Positions 53,732-62,946 of a stretch of DNA of 64,000 bases are shown here, in pieces. The DNA is from CAZMVY01 sp964617875 (lineage in GTDB: Bacteria; Planctomycetota; Phycisphaerae; UBA1845; PWPN01). The stretch covers positions 1-64,000 of the forward strand of contig CAZUAI010000006.1 in the NCBI GenBank assembly GCA_964617875.1, written 5' to 3'. Position 1 is the first letter of the stretch, and the number at the start of each line of letters is the position of its first letter. The notes beneath the pieces were generated by a model. It had not been told where the DNA came from. It was given only the letters and a program-made list of their open reading frames with translations, and did not search any database. Both the position numbers and the translations under genes were made by a program.

Positions 53732-56359
53732 ATGCCGATTCTGCCCAGCATCATACTGCCCAAGAACCTGGTGGCCGCCCTGAAACGTCACTCGTCGGAC
53801 ATCCGTGTTGCGCCGCTTCTGCTGGAAACGGCCTCCGTTGCGGCGCCTCTGGCTCTTGACAAGCTGGGGACAACAGCGAACGGGCTAAGCGAAGAAGCGG
53901 CTCAGGCGCGCCTGGAAGAGCACGGTCCGAATGTCGTTGCGCAGGAGCATCGGCACGGCAAGCTCGTCCTCCTGGGCAAGGCACTGATCAATCCCCTGGT
54001 GATCCTGCTGCTCATTCTGGCCGCGGTGTCGTTCCTCACCGGCGATAACCGCGCGGGAACCGTCATGTCGTTGATGGTCGTCCTCGGCGTGGTGCTGCGA
54101 TTCGTTCAGGAATCGCGGGCCGATACCGCCGCGGCCAGACTGAAGTCCATGATCAGCGTAACCGCAACGGTCGTCCGCGAGGGGCGGACGCGAGAGATTC
54201 CGCTGGCCGATCTGGTGCCGGGCGATGTGGTCAGGCTTGCCGCCGGGGACATGATCCCGGCCGATCTTCGGCTCATTTCCGCCAAGGATCTGTTTATCAT
54301 ACAGGCAAGCCTGACCGGCGAGTCGCTTCCCATTGAGAAGTTCGAGGTGACGGAATCGAACGGAAAACCAGCTCTTGAACTCCGGAATCTTTGCTTCCTG
54401 GGCACCAGTGTGGAGAGCGGAACGGCCACCGGGGTAGTCGTGGCCACCGGCTTGCAGACCTACCTGGGAACCATGGCCAGAGCCTTGGCCGGCGAGCAGG
54501 CACAAACCAGCTTCGACAAGGGGGTCAGTCGATTCACGTGGCTCATGATCCGCTTCATCGCCGTGATGGTGCCGCTGGTGTTTGTTATCAACGGCCTCAC
54601 CAAGCATGACTGGCACGAAGCATTCTTCTTTGCGGTGGCGGTCGCGGTAGGCATGACGCCCGAGATGCTGCCGATGATCGTGACCGTCTGCCTGTCGAAG
54701 GGCGCTCTGGCCATGTCCCGTCGCAAGGTCATCGTCAAGCGGCTCAACTCCATCCAGAATCTTGGTGCGATGGACGTGCTCTGCACCGACAAGACCGGCA
54801 CGCTCACCATGGACCACGTGATTCTGGAGAAACATTGCGACGTCTTTCGGCGGGAGGATGATGGCGTCCTGATCCTGGCGTATCTCAACAGCCACTTCCA
54901 GACCGGCCTCAAGAATGTGCTGGACCGAGCCATCCTGGACCATCGGGAAGTCCACGACATGGTCTCCATCGCTGACCACCTGAAAGTGGACGAGATCCCG
55001 TTCGATTTCTCGCGCAAGCTGATGTCCGTCGTCGTGCAGTTGCCGGAAGGAGGCCGTCGGCTCATCTGCAAGGGCGCGCCCGAAGTCGTCTTCCAGAGAT
55101 GCAGCCAGTTTGAGGTTAAGGACCGGACGTACCCCATGCGGCAGGTCTACATTGACGATCTTCGCGAAGAGTACGACGAACTCAGCGCCGATGGCTTCCG
55201 TGTGCTGGCCATTGCTCACAAGGATCTGGAGCCGAAGGCCGCCTATTCCCGAGAGGATGAGTACGACCTGACGTTGAATGGCTACGTGGCCTTTCTTGAT
55301 CCTCCGAAGGATTCCGCCGGGCCCGCGATCGAGGCGCTTGGCAAGCACGGCGTCGCCGTCAAGGTTCTCACGGGAGACAACGATCTGGTCAGCCGAAAGA
55401 TCTGTCATGAGGTCGGCATCCCGAGCGAGGAGGTATTGCTTGGCCCGCAAGTCGAGGCCATGTCCGATGCCGAGCTGGCGCATGCCGCGGAGCACACGTC
55501 CCTGTTTGCCCGCCTTTCTCCGGCCCACAAACAGCGGATTATCCGTGCGCTGCAGGGGAACGGACACGTGGTCGGTTTTCTGGGCGACGGAATCAATGAC
55601 TCGCCCGCCCTCCGCACCGCCGATGTGGGAATCTCCGTCGATACCGCCGTCGATATCGCCAAGGAAGCCGCCGACGCCATCCTGCTCGAAAAGAGCCTCA
55701 TGGTGCTGGAGGAAGGCGTCCTCGAAGGACGCAAGGTCTTCGCCAACATCCTCAAGTACATCCGCATGGGAGCCAGCTCGAACTTCGGCAACATGTTCAG
55801 CGTGCTGGGGGCGAGCGTCTTTCTGCCGTTCGTGCCAATGGCCCCGATCCAGATCCTTACCAATAACCTGCTGTATGACTTCTCGCAGGTTCCCATTCCG
55901 ACGGACAACGTGGACCCCGAACAGATTGCCAAGCCCCGACCATGGTCGATGAATGAGATTACTCGGTTCATCCTCTTCATTGGCCCGTGCAGTTCGATTT
56001 TCGATTACACGACCTATTTCATCATGCTTTACGTCTTCCGTTGCTGGAGCCCCGACCGTGCGTCGTTGTTCCAAACCGGCTGGTTCGTGGAATCCCTTAT
56101 GACGCAGACGCTCATCATTCACATCATCCGGACCAACCGGATCCCGTTCCTGCAGAGCCGCGCCAGCCTGCCTCTCTCGATTACTACGCTGTTGATCATG
56201 GGTATCGGGATGTGGCTGCCGTTTTCACCTGTTGCATCTTCACTGGGCTTTACGCCACTGCCCGGTCTGTACTGGCCGCTGCTCTTCCTGACGTTGCTCT
56301 GCTACGGTTTGCTCACGCAGGCCGCCAAGACCTGGCTTCTGCGTAAGGCGTGGATCTGA
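53732..56359 (+). CDS. mgtA: magnesium-translocating P-type ATPase (MgtA/MgtB type, P3B)
   Basis: This 875-residue P-type ATPase imports Mg2+. The N-terminal cation-ATPase domain is followed by LVPGDVVRLAAGDMIPADLR, ASLTGES, the phosphorylation site DKTGT (Asp353) preceded by NSIQNLGAMDVLC (an MgtA signature), nucleotide-binding KGAPEV, TGDN, and the hinge VGFLGDGINDSPAL. C-terminal helices include SSIFDYTTYFIM, as in MgtA. It is divergent from riboswitch 1. Its codon use is visibly less GC-rich than in most neighbours, which suggests transfer. No M-box or mgtL-like leader is recognised. Confidence 0.93.
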   Translation: MPILPSIILPKNLVAALKRHSSDIRVAPLLLETASVAAPLALDKLGTTANGLSEEAAQARLEEHGPNVVAQEHRHGKLVLLGKALINPLVILLLILAAVSFLTGDNRAGTVMSLMVVLGVVLRFVQESRADTAAARLKSMISVTATVVREGRTREIPLADLVPGDVVRLAAGDMIPADLRLISAKDLFIIQASLTGESLPIEKFEVTESNGKPALELRNLCFLGTSVESGTATGVVVATGLQTYLGTMARALAGEQAQTSFDKGVSRFTWLMIRFIAVMVPLVFVINGLTKHDWHEAFFFAVAVAVGMTPEMLPMIVTVCLSKGALAMSRRKVIVKRLNSIQNLGAMDVLCTDKTGTLTMDHVILEKHCDVFRREDDGVLILAYLNSHFQTGLKNVLDRAILDHREVHDMVSIADHLKVDEIPFDFSRKLMSVVVQLPEGGRRLICKGAPEVVFQRCSQFEVKDRTYPMRQVYIDDLREEYDELSADGFRVLAIAHKDLEPKAAYSREDEYDLTLNGYVAFLDPPKDSAGPAIEALGKHGVAVKVLTGDNDLVSRKICHEVGIPSEEVLLGPQVEAMSDAELAHAAEHTSLFARLSPAHKQRIIRALQGNGHVVGFLGDGINDSPALRTADVGISVDTAVDIAKEAADAILLEKSLMVLEEGVLEGRKVFANILKYIRMGASSNFGNMFSVLGASVFLPFVPMAPIQILTNNLLYDFSQVPIPTDNVDPEQIAKPRPWSMNEITRFILFIGPCSSIFDYTTYFIMLYVFRCWSPDRASLFQTGWFVESLMTQTLIIHIIRTNRIPFLQSRASLPLSITTLLIMGIGMWLPFSPVASSLGFTPLPGLYWPLLFLTLLCYGLLTQAAKTWLLRKAWI

Positions 56360-56418
56360 AATGAAGCGGCCGGCGATGAATGCCGTATGACCGCGAGCGG
56401 GGCGGCATCACCATAGTG

Positions 56419-56447
56419 TTGCGGATCCCGACCAGATCACATAGAAT
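56419..56447 (+). promoter_or_regulatory. promoter of fluoride riboswitch 2
   Basis: TTGCGG (56419-56424), 17 nt, TAGAAT (56442-56447). +1 is at 56454, the first G of the aptamer. Confidence 0.75.
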
Positions 56448-56453
56448 CGGGTT

Positions 56454-56559
56454 GGCGATGGGGTTCGCCAGCGTCCCGACCCGCCGTGGCTCGGACCAAC
56501 CGCCTGCCCGACGACAGGCTGATAACCCCTGCTGAACTGCGTGCTACGTTCCGGCAGGG
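56454..56559 (+). promoter_or_regulatory. fluoride riboswitch (crcB motif) 2, upstream of a dynamin-like GTPase gene
   Basis: The RNA begins GGCGATGGGGTTCGCC. GGCG/CGCC form the pseudoknot and GGGGTT pairs with AACCCC (56524-56529) as P1. An extra hairpin (GTCC...GGAC) is inserted, then CAACCGCCTG with P3 GCCTG/CAGGC, and CTGATAACCCCTGC closes the aptamer. After it CCCTGC (56527-56532) can pair with GCAGGG (56554-56559), competing with P1 as in the other two copies. The first start codon is at 56664. Confidence 0.88.
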
Positions 56560-56663
56560 TATCAGCCGCTCAATCTCAACTCTGTCGAACGACGACGCAG
56601 CCAGAAGGATCGCTCCGGCCGTTCTGCTTCGCGCTCGGGACGGAGCCTTCGGAGAGCGAGCGG

Positions 56664-58778
56664 ATGAACGAACATCATCAACGGTGTATCGCCACCACAC
56701 TGCGTCATATCGACGGCGTGTTCGCCGAGATCGAGGGGATTCTGGCCGCCATCGGCACGGGTTCGCCGCTGTCCCAGTACGCCCTGGACCTGGAGCCGAT
56801 GCAGCGTGGGGTCGTCGAGGACCACCTGCACCGGATTCGGGAGGAGATGGTGGAGGCGATGAAACGGCTCGGCATTCCGCTGGACGGGCGTCGGACCAGC
56901 GCCTGCTGGTCCATCCGCAATCGCCTGCTCGGGGCGTCGATCGCGATCGCCGAGATGGAGCCGCCTCATCTTCGGGGGTACGGGGCACTGGATGCGCACG
57001 ACAAGGCCGAGATCACGCGGGTCTGTGCGGAAATGGAACGGCTGATCGGCCGGGTCGATTCGTATCTGGCCCGCGTGCACGGCGGCGACCTGGCGCAACG
57101 AATCGCGCATCTGGAAGGTACGCCGGTGGATCGCGACTTGCTCACCACCCTGGAGCAGATCATCGGCAGGCACCATCTGATCGAGCTGCGGCCCGCGCTC
57201 GACGTGATCCTCCATCGCCTGGAATCACCCCAGTTCGAGATCGCCTTTTTCGGTCGCGTCAGCTCCGGGAAATCCTCGCTGCTCAACCACATCCTCGGCG
57301 AAAGCGTCCTGCCCGTGGGCATTACCCCGGTGACCGCGGTGCCGACCCGGCTGCGACGCGGGGAGCGGCCGGAGATGGTGGTTCACTTCGAGATCTCGTC
57401 GCCCGCCCGCCTGCCCATCGATCAGGTCGCCGAATTCGTGACGGAAGAAGGCAATCCGCGAAACCGTCGCCGGGTGAAGTGGGTTGAGGTGACGGTCTCC
57501 ACGGCGCAGTGCTCCGAGGGCGTCGTGTTCGTGGACACTCCCGGCGTCGGATCGCTGGCCACCGTCGGCGCGGCCCAGACCATGGCGTACCTGCCGCGAT
57601 GCGATCTCGGAGTCCTGTTGCTCGACGCCGGTTCGACCCTGCACCAGGAAGACCTCCGGATCCTGCAGGGTTTCGAGGAAGCGGCCATTCCGGCGATGGT
57701 CCTGCTCAGCAAGTGCGACCTGCTCCGCGCGGATGACCGGCAACGCATGATTCACTACGTCGAACAGCAGGTTCACGAGGCCTTGGGGCTTTCGATCGTC
57801 GTGGCGCCGGTGAGTACCGTCGGCCCGGATGCGCATCTGGCCCACGAATGGTTCGAGGCGCATGTCCGTCCGATCATGCGGAGGCACCGGGAGCTGACGG
57901 CCGCTTCGATTCGGCGAAAGGTCGGAGCGCTCCAGGAAACGCTTATCGCGACGTTGAGCAGTATGCTCCGCCGGAGAAGCGGCCGCTCCGCACCCGTAGC
58001 GCGTGACAGCGCCGAGGCGGCCCGGCTTCTGGAGGAGGCCGCGACGCGCATCGCCCGGTTCACGGAATGGGCCGCGGATTTCGATGCCCGCCGGACTTCG
58101 GAGGATGTGGCGCGGCTGATCGAAGACGCCGCCGTGCAGATGGTGCCGGGGCGGGGCGGCGGCCAGACCCCGCCGGTCGGTCTTCGCGACGTTCTGCTGA
58201 CGCGGCTGGCGACCGAGGCGTCGTCGTTCCGGGACGGCGTCATCGGGTTGCAGGCCGACCTGACGAACACGTTGATTCAGCTGGGCGAAAAGGTCGGCAG
58301 CATCGGAGGCCCTGAGGCCCGGAGGCTGGAGATGTCCCTGACCCCGCTTCCGCCGGCCCGCGAGGAGAATCTGGCCGCGATTCCCGACATTCGTCCGTCG
58401 AAGTTGCTCATGTCGTGGCGATGGCTTGCGCGGGCAAGGCTGCGTGCGGGCCTGCGTCGTCACTGCCGTTGGCCGATCGAGACGGCGCTTGGCGATCATC
58501 GTCGCGAGTTGCGAACGTGGTTGAAAACCAACCTGGACCGCCTCGTGGAGGCCTACGAAACCCATGCCGGTGTGTACCGGGAGGAACTGCGCCGCGCCAC
58601 CGAGGCGTCGGGAGACGGCGGACGCGCCGAAGATTCCTCACTGGAAGAGGATCTGGACAGGTTGCAACGGCTCGCGGGACGGTTCCGCGAGCCGCAAAGC
58701 CCGTCCACCGCGGGCGAGCCGGCAGAGTCGGCCCCGACCGGACAGGGCGACGGGACGGTTCCGGTGCAGGCCTGTTGA
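56664..58778 (+). CDS. dynamin-like GTPase under fluoride riboswitch control (A)
   Basis: This 704-residue large GTPase has an N-terminal helical region of about 190 residues, then the G domain: P-loop GRVSSGKS (197-204), the G2 Thr in GITPVTAVPT, DTPG in FVDTPGVG and SKCD as the G4 motif. A long helical stalk follows with a moderately hydrophobic, Arg/Trp-rich stretch near residue 590 (LLMSWRWLARARLRAGL) that may touch membranes. Bacterial dynamin-like proteins remodel or protect membranes. ATG 56664 has GGAGAG 7 nt upstream. It converges on two more dynamin-like genes. Confidence 0.85.
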   Translation: MNEHHQRCIATTLRHIDGVFAEIEGILAAIGTGSPLSQYALDLEPMQRGVVEDHLHRIREEMVEAMKRLGIPLDGRRTSACWSIRNRLLGASIAIAEMEPPHLRGYGALDAHDKAEITRVCAEMERLIGRVDSYLARVHGGDLAQRIAHLEGTPVDRDLLTTLEQIIGRHHLIELRPALDVILHRLESPQFEIAFFGRVSSGKSSLLNHILGESVLPVGITPVTAVPTRLRRGERPEMVVHFEISSPARLPIDQVAEFVTEEGNPRNRRRVKWVEVTVSTAQCSEGVVFVDTPGVGSLATVGAAQTMAYLPRCDLGVLLLDAGSTLHQEDLRILQGFEEAAIPAMVLLSKCDLLRADDRQRMIHYVEQQVHEALGLSIVVAPVSTVGPDAHLAHEWFEAHVRPIMRRHRELTAASIRRKVGALQETLIATLSSMLRRRSGRSAPVARDSAEAARLLEEAATRIARFTEWAADFDARRTSEDVARLIEDAAVQMVPGRGGGQTPPVGLRDVLLTRLATEASSFRDGVIGLQADLTNTLIQLGEKVGSIGGPEARRLEMSLTPLPPAREENLAAIPDIRPSKLLMSWRWLARARLRAGLRRHCRWPIETALGDHRRELRTWLKTNLDRLVEAYETHAGVYREELRRATEASGDGGRAEDSSLEEDLDRLQRLAGRFREPQSPSTAGEPAESAPTGQGDGTVPVQAC

Positions 58779-58790
58779 ATCGGCAGATCG

Positions 58791-60581
58791 TCAACCGGGC
58801 AGAAAGGCTGCCTCCGGGCGCCAGGGGAAACACAGACTCCGTTGGCCGACAAGCTGCGTCAATGCGCGTCGATGGGCCTCGGTCTCGTCGCGGTTTTCGA
58901 GGCTGCGCCGCAGGGCGTCGTGCTTTATCGCGAAGCTCTGCATGTCCTCGGCCAGCGCGCCGAGGTGTCGTGCGGCTTCCCGCAGCAGGAACCGGCGTGT
59001 TTCGCCGTCCGGCACCAAGACGATGAGAGGTGCCAGATGCCGCAGGCAGACGCCGGAAGACCGGGCATAAGCCTCGCGGCCTCCTGCATCGGCCAACAGG
59101 GTCGCCAGCCGCTGCGTGCCGTCGCGCTCGTGGTCCGCCAGCAGCCGGCAGACACGGCAGGCGGCCTGCCGGCCGGTGAGTTCGTCGAACGCGGCCTCCG
59201 GCCCGTTCTCGTTTGCCGCGAAAGCCGACAGGGCGGTCGTCCGTTTCTCCAGCAACGCGAAGTAGCCCACGCTCAGGCCCCGGGGCGAGGAGATGCCGGC
59301 GAGCTGCCAGGTGTGCAACGGGCAGAAGCCGCCCTCTTCGGCGAAGGACTGCTGAGCGGCTTCATCGGTCGCGAGAGCGTGCTGCCATCGTCGGAGGAAA
59401 TCGAAGGCCGCTTCGGTCAGGTGGTTGCAGACGGGGCAGGTTCCCGCACGGAGCGCGGCCACGATCTCCGATTCTTCGATGGGTTCGGCCGGTTTCGTCC
59501 GCGGCGTCGGCGATGAACACGGCGGACCTCCCCGCGCCGCGGCCGGAGGCGTCGGCGTCGCGTCAACCTGACCCGCGAGAATCCCCTCGCGCAGCCGTTG
59601 AATGGCGGTTCGCCGCTCGACGGCTTCCGGGTGCTGCTGGCCTGCGATAAGTCCCTCGGCACGATCCAGGATCGCGGCCAGGAACGTCGTGGTCCGCTGG
59701 TCGGTCAGGAAATCCGCCAGCGCCGCCTCCAGGGCCGGAAGCCCGCTCTGTGCCAATCCGTGTGCGTCCCGCGCGGCTCGGGCCGCCAGCGCCGCCCGCG
59801 ACGACAGGGGAAACAGGGGCGGCCGCGCCGCGCCCATCCGACGGGAGAGATTGTCGCCGATGAACCGCAGGGCAGCCTCCCGCTCCGCGTTCGCCAGCAG
59901 GTCCATCTTGTTGACGACGAAGAAGACCTTGCGGACATGCGCGCGGAGGCGGTCCAGGAACTCCAGTTCCGTCGCGGCCAGCGGACCGTCGGCGCTGGTC
60001 ACGAACAGAACCGCATCGCACTGGGGGACGAAGGCATACGTCGTTGCGGTGTTCGCTTCGATGGCCGAGCCGATGCCGGGCGTATCCACGAACTCCAATC
60101 CACGCCGCAGGAAGGGCGACGGGAACTCCACGTATACCGCCTTGATTCGCTTCCGGTTGGCCGGATTGCCCGTCTCCGTCACGTACTCGGGCAGCGCCGA
60201 AATCGGGGCTTCGTCATCGAACGACCGGTTCTGACGGGAAATGACCAGCCGTTCCTCCGGACCGAACCGCAGGATGGTAATGGCGGACGTGAGCGGCAGG
60301 ATGCCCGTCGGCAGAAGCTCCCGGCCGACGATGGCGTTCATGAGCGAACTCTTGCCGCGTTTGAACTGGCCCACAACGGCCAGGGTGAAGCGGTCTTCGG
60401 CCAGCTTGACCATCAATTCATGGCAGGCGGCGACCCGGTCATCCCCGCCGTGCCGGCCGAGCCAATGGTCCAGGGCGCGAACCTGCCGTGCCACCGCCTG
60501 CCTGGCCCGCACGTAGGCCCTCAGACGCGACGAATCGGACTCGAGCGGGGACACCGCCGGACTCGTGGGCGACGGCATCAT
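58791..60581 (-). CDS. dynamin-like GTPase with C-terminal Cys/His-rich domain (C)
   Basis: This 596-residue GTPase has P-loop GQFKRGKS (71-78), DTPGIGS, and NKMD as G4. After a Pro-rich linker near residue 345, the stalk is replaced by a domain with repeated Cys/His pairs: CPVCNHLTE, GFCPLHTWQ, CRVCRLLADHE and GVCLRHLAP. This pattern is like DUF6062-type zinc-binding regions. The fusion is unusual for dynamin-like proteins and may sense metal or redox state. It overlaps the upstream GTPase gene by ATGA, so the two are co-translated partners. Confidence 0.85.
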   Translation of the reverse strand: MMPSPTSPAVSPLESDSSRLRAYVRARQAVARQVRALDHWLGRHGGDDRVAACHELMVKLAEDRFTLAVVGQFKRGKSSLMNAIVGRELLPTGILPLTSAITILRFGPEERLVISRQNRSFDDEAPISALPEYVTETGNPANRKRIKAVYVEFPSPFLRRGLEFVDTPGIGSAIEANTATTYAFVPQCDAVLFVTSADGPLAATELEFLDRLRAHVRKVFFVVNKMDLLANAEREAALRFIGDNLSRRMGAARPPLFPLSSRAALAARAARDAHGLAQSGLPALEAALADFLTDQRTTTFLAAILDRAEGLIAGQQHPEAVERRTAIQRLREGILAGQVDATPTPPAAARGGPPCSSPTPRTKPAEPIEESEIVAALRAGTCPVCNHLTEAAFDFLRRWQHALATDEAAQQSFAEEGGFCPLHTWQLAGISSPRGLSVGYFALLEKRTTALSAFAANENGPEAAFDELTGRQAACRVCRLLADHERDGTQRLATLLADAGGREAYARSSGVCLRHLAPLIVLVPDGETRRFLLREAARHLGALAEDMQSFAIKHDALRRSLENRDETEAHRRALTQLVGQRSLCFPWRPEAAFLPG

Positions 60582-62431
60582 CGCTGATCCTGTTCTCGGG
60601 CGGCCGTTGTCGCAAGACGCTCCTTGAGCCCCCGCAGGCCGGCGACCGCCGCCTCGAGCCGCGCGATTTCCGGGGCAACCGTCGCCGAGTCTTCCGTGCG
60701 ACGTCGTCGAGCGGCGCCAAGGGCCCGGCGAGTCGCTTCAATCGTCTGCCGAAGGCTGTCTTCCAGGGCGTCACGGAAGTCCTGGATGCTTGTCCTGAGA
60801 TTCTCCAGGGTACTCCATCGAAGATCTCCGATGTTGCGAGTCACGAGGTACTCCACCTGGTCCGCGAGTCGCCGCCGAATGCGGGAATGCCGCAAGCGCC
60901 GCGGAAGCACTCTGTCGATCCAGTCCGTGGGAATCGAGCCGGGTCCCTGAATCGCCCACTTGTGAACGCGCCAGCAGGGCTGTTCCACCTTCGCCAGGGC
61001 GATCTCGCGGTGCTGCGGCTCATACGGAACGTCGAAGACCTTCGCAATGGAGGCGTGAACCGCGGCGACCAGTTCGGCCGCCCGGCGCTGATGGGGCCGC
61101 AGGGCCTCGTGCAGTTCGCGCTCGCAAAGCTGATGGGCGGCACCGAACTCCCGCTCGAAAAAACCGGGGATGGCCGCGGCAATGGCCTCGCGGGCGGTCT
61201 CCTCCGACCACCGGTTCCCGTCCCGAATCTCGCATTCGCGGAGGACTTTCGTGAAGAACTCGATGCTTCCGGGCAGCATCGCATCGGCGCGCATCTTGAC
61301 GGCTTCCGCCAGACGCTGTTCGTCCCTGGCAAGGCGGTCGAGGGCCACGATGCGCCGTTCCTCGATTTCGGTCAGGCTGTTCTCGAAGCGACCGATGCGG
61401 TCGTCGAGGTCGGCCAGCGGCATCTGCAGGGACCGCAGAGTCAGTTCCAGGCGATGCTGGACATCGGCGAGAATGTCCCCCGCCTGGCGGGCCACCGCGC
61501 GGCTGAGCACGTCTTTCTTCTCGGTGAGCAGGAAGCTGACGATCTGCTCTTCGATCGCCGCCACGCCGCTCCGTTCCCAGGCGGCGTCATCCTGCCCCTG
61601 GCGAGCCGCCAGGCCCTGGCGGGCCGAGGCGCAGAAGATCGGCGGCGGCGAGGTGAACCCGACGTGCTCGCAGAGCGCCCGCTGGAGAAACCGTACGGCC
61701 TCGTCCCGCTCGGCCGCGTCGAGGTAATCCACCTTGTTCAGGATGAAGAACAGGCGGGCCAGTTTGCGGCGCGCGAGCTTGAGAAACTCCACCTCGACCT
61801 CGGTGATCGGCGGATCCGCGGACACCACGAACATCGCCGCATCGCACTGCGGGAGAAAGTTGACGGTCGCCTCGGTGTTGTGGCGAAAGGTCGAACCGAT
61901 GCCGGGCGTATCGATCAGCGAGAGGCCCCGACGCAGCACCGGCGCGGGATACGCGGCTTCGATCAACCGGACCCCCAGGTGGTTGCGCGGGTTCGCGCTT
62001 TCGGCGACAAAACGCGCGAGGAAACCCGCCAGGGCCGCGGCGTCCGGCCCGAGGAGCCGCTCTTCCGGCTTCCCGTTTTCGAATACCACCCGGGCCGCCG
62101 GCTGCTCGCCGCCGTGCAGAAACGTCGGGATGGACGTGACCGGCACAACGGCGGCAGGCAGGACGGGGGCTCCCAGCAACGCATTGATCAACGTGCTCTT
62201 GCCGCGTTTGAACTGGCCGAGCACGGCCAGATGACAGCGTTCCTCCCGCAGACGTTCGTGCAGAGCGAGAATGCGATGCCGGTCGGCCCCGAATTCCTCG
62301 CCCATCGCCCCCACCTGACCGGCGGCTTCCTGCAGGAGGGTTGGCAGTTGGACGGACTCCGCGACATGCCGGGCCGTCGTCTCCGGCCGGTTGTCCGAAT
62401 CCGCGTCGGCATGGAGGACGAAATCAGTCAT
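60578..62431 (-). CDS. dynamin-like GTPase (B)
   Basis: This 617-residue large GTPase has P-loop GQFKRGKS (72-79), DTPGIGST and NKVD as G4. A long helical stalk with two coiled-coil stretches makes up the rest. No strong membrane helix is seen, only Arg-rich and Trp-containing patches (RWSTLENLRTS). It overlaps the TPR gene by 8 nt and the next GTPase gene by ATGA. Bacterial dynamin pairs usually form heteromers, so B and C probably work together. Confidence 0.87.
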   Translation of the reverse strand: MTDFVLHADADSDNRPETTARHVAESVQLPTLLQEAAGQVGAMGEEFGADRHRILALHERLREERCHLAVLGQFKRGKSTLINALLGAPVLPAAVVPVTSIPTFLHGGEQPAARVVFENGKPEERLLGPDAAALAGFLARFVAESANPRNHLGVRLIEAAYPAPVLRRGLSLIDTPGIGSTFRHNTEATVNFLPQCDAAMFVVSADPPITEVEVEFLKLARRKLARLFFILNKVDYLDAAERDEAVRFLQRALCEHVGFTSPPPIFCASARQGLAARQGQDDAAWERSGVAAIEEQIVSFLLTEKKDVLSRAVARQAGDILADVQHRLELTLRSLQMPLADLDDRIGRFENSLTEIEERRIVALDRLARDEQRLAEAVKMRADAMLPGSIEFFTKVLRECEIRDGNRWSEETAREAIAAAIPGFFEREFGAAHQLCERELHEALRPHQRRAAELVAAVHASIAKVFDVPYEPQHREIALAKVEQPCWRVHKWAIQGPGSIPTDWIDRVLPRRLRHSRIRRRLADQVEYLVTRNIGDLRWSTLENLRTSIQDFRDALEDSLRQTIEATRRALGAARRRRTEDSATVAPEIARLEAAVAGLRGLKERLATTAAREQDQR

Positions 62432-62852
62432 GGCACTCCGAATCTGTCGGGAAATCGGCGGGGACGGAATCCGCTTGCGTCATGCCGGCCGAATCTGCCT
62501 CCGGCTCAGGGGGCTCCTGCCCCGGCCAGAAGTGGCGCCACATGCGGCGAACTGTGGCATCGTCCCGGCGTTCGCGAAAGAGCTGGGCCAGCAGGGCGCG
62601 GGCTTCGTCCATGCGGTTCAGATGGGTCAACGCAACGGCCCAGTGAACCTTGAACGACGGCTCAAAGGGGTTTACGTATACGGCGCGTCGGAATTGGGAC
62701 TCGGCCAGTTCGAAGGCCTCGCGCTGGAGGAAATAGCAACCCATATCGTCGCGGTCGTAGCCCAGATAGTGGCTGGGCCGCAGGACTTCCTCGCGGATGA
62801 TCTGCGGGTCGCGAGTGCGGTGTCGCCTTTTCGGCTCGTCCGGGAGGCTCAT
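62424..62852 (-). CDS. small TPR-like protein, first gene of the dynamin operon
   Basis: This 142-residue cytoplasmic protein has two TPR-like helical pairs (GCYFLQREAFELAESQFRRAVYVNPFEPSFKVHWAVALTHLNR, shortened here to its core) and an acidic Pro-rich tail. ATG 62852 has GGAGG about 11 nt upstream. It is the first gene after fluoride riboswitch 3 and overlaps the GTPase B gene by 8 nt. It may recruit or regulate the GTPases. The longer in-frame ATG at 62906 would lie inside the terminator stem and is rejected. Confidence 0.7.
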   Translation of the reverse strand: MSLPDEPKRRHRTRDPQIIREEVLRPSHYLGYDRDDMGCYFLQREAFELAESQFRRAVYVNPFEPSFKVHWAVALTHLNRMDEARALLAQLFRERRDDATVRRMWRHFWPGQEPPEPEADSAGMTQADSVPADFPTDSECHD

Positions 62853-62873
62853 GGTCCGCCATACCTCCGTGCC

Positions 62874-62890
62874 GCAGGCCGACGGCCTGC
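62874..62890. repeat. palindrome GCAGGCC-gac-GGCCTGC
   Basis: Perfect 7-bp arms lie between the riboswitch terminator and the TPR start codon. Same class as 28448 and 40238. Confidence 0.5.
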
Positions 62891-62891
62891 C

Positions 62892-62929
62892 AACAGAAAA
62901 CCCCACACAGGAATCGTCCTGGCGGGGTT
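62892..62929 (-). terminator. intrinsic terminator of fluoride riboswitch 3
   Basis: On the minus strand AACCCC..CAGGA pairs with TCCTG..GGGGTT and is followed by TTCTGTT. It sits between the aptamer and the first start codon, so it is the likely expression platform. In this class fluoride normally stabilises the aptamer and prevents terminator formation. Confidence 0.75.
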
Positions 62930-62946
62930 CCCGTTACACGATGGCC

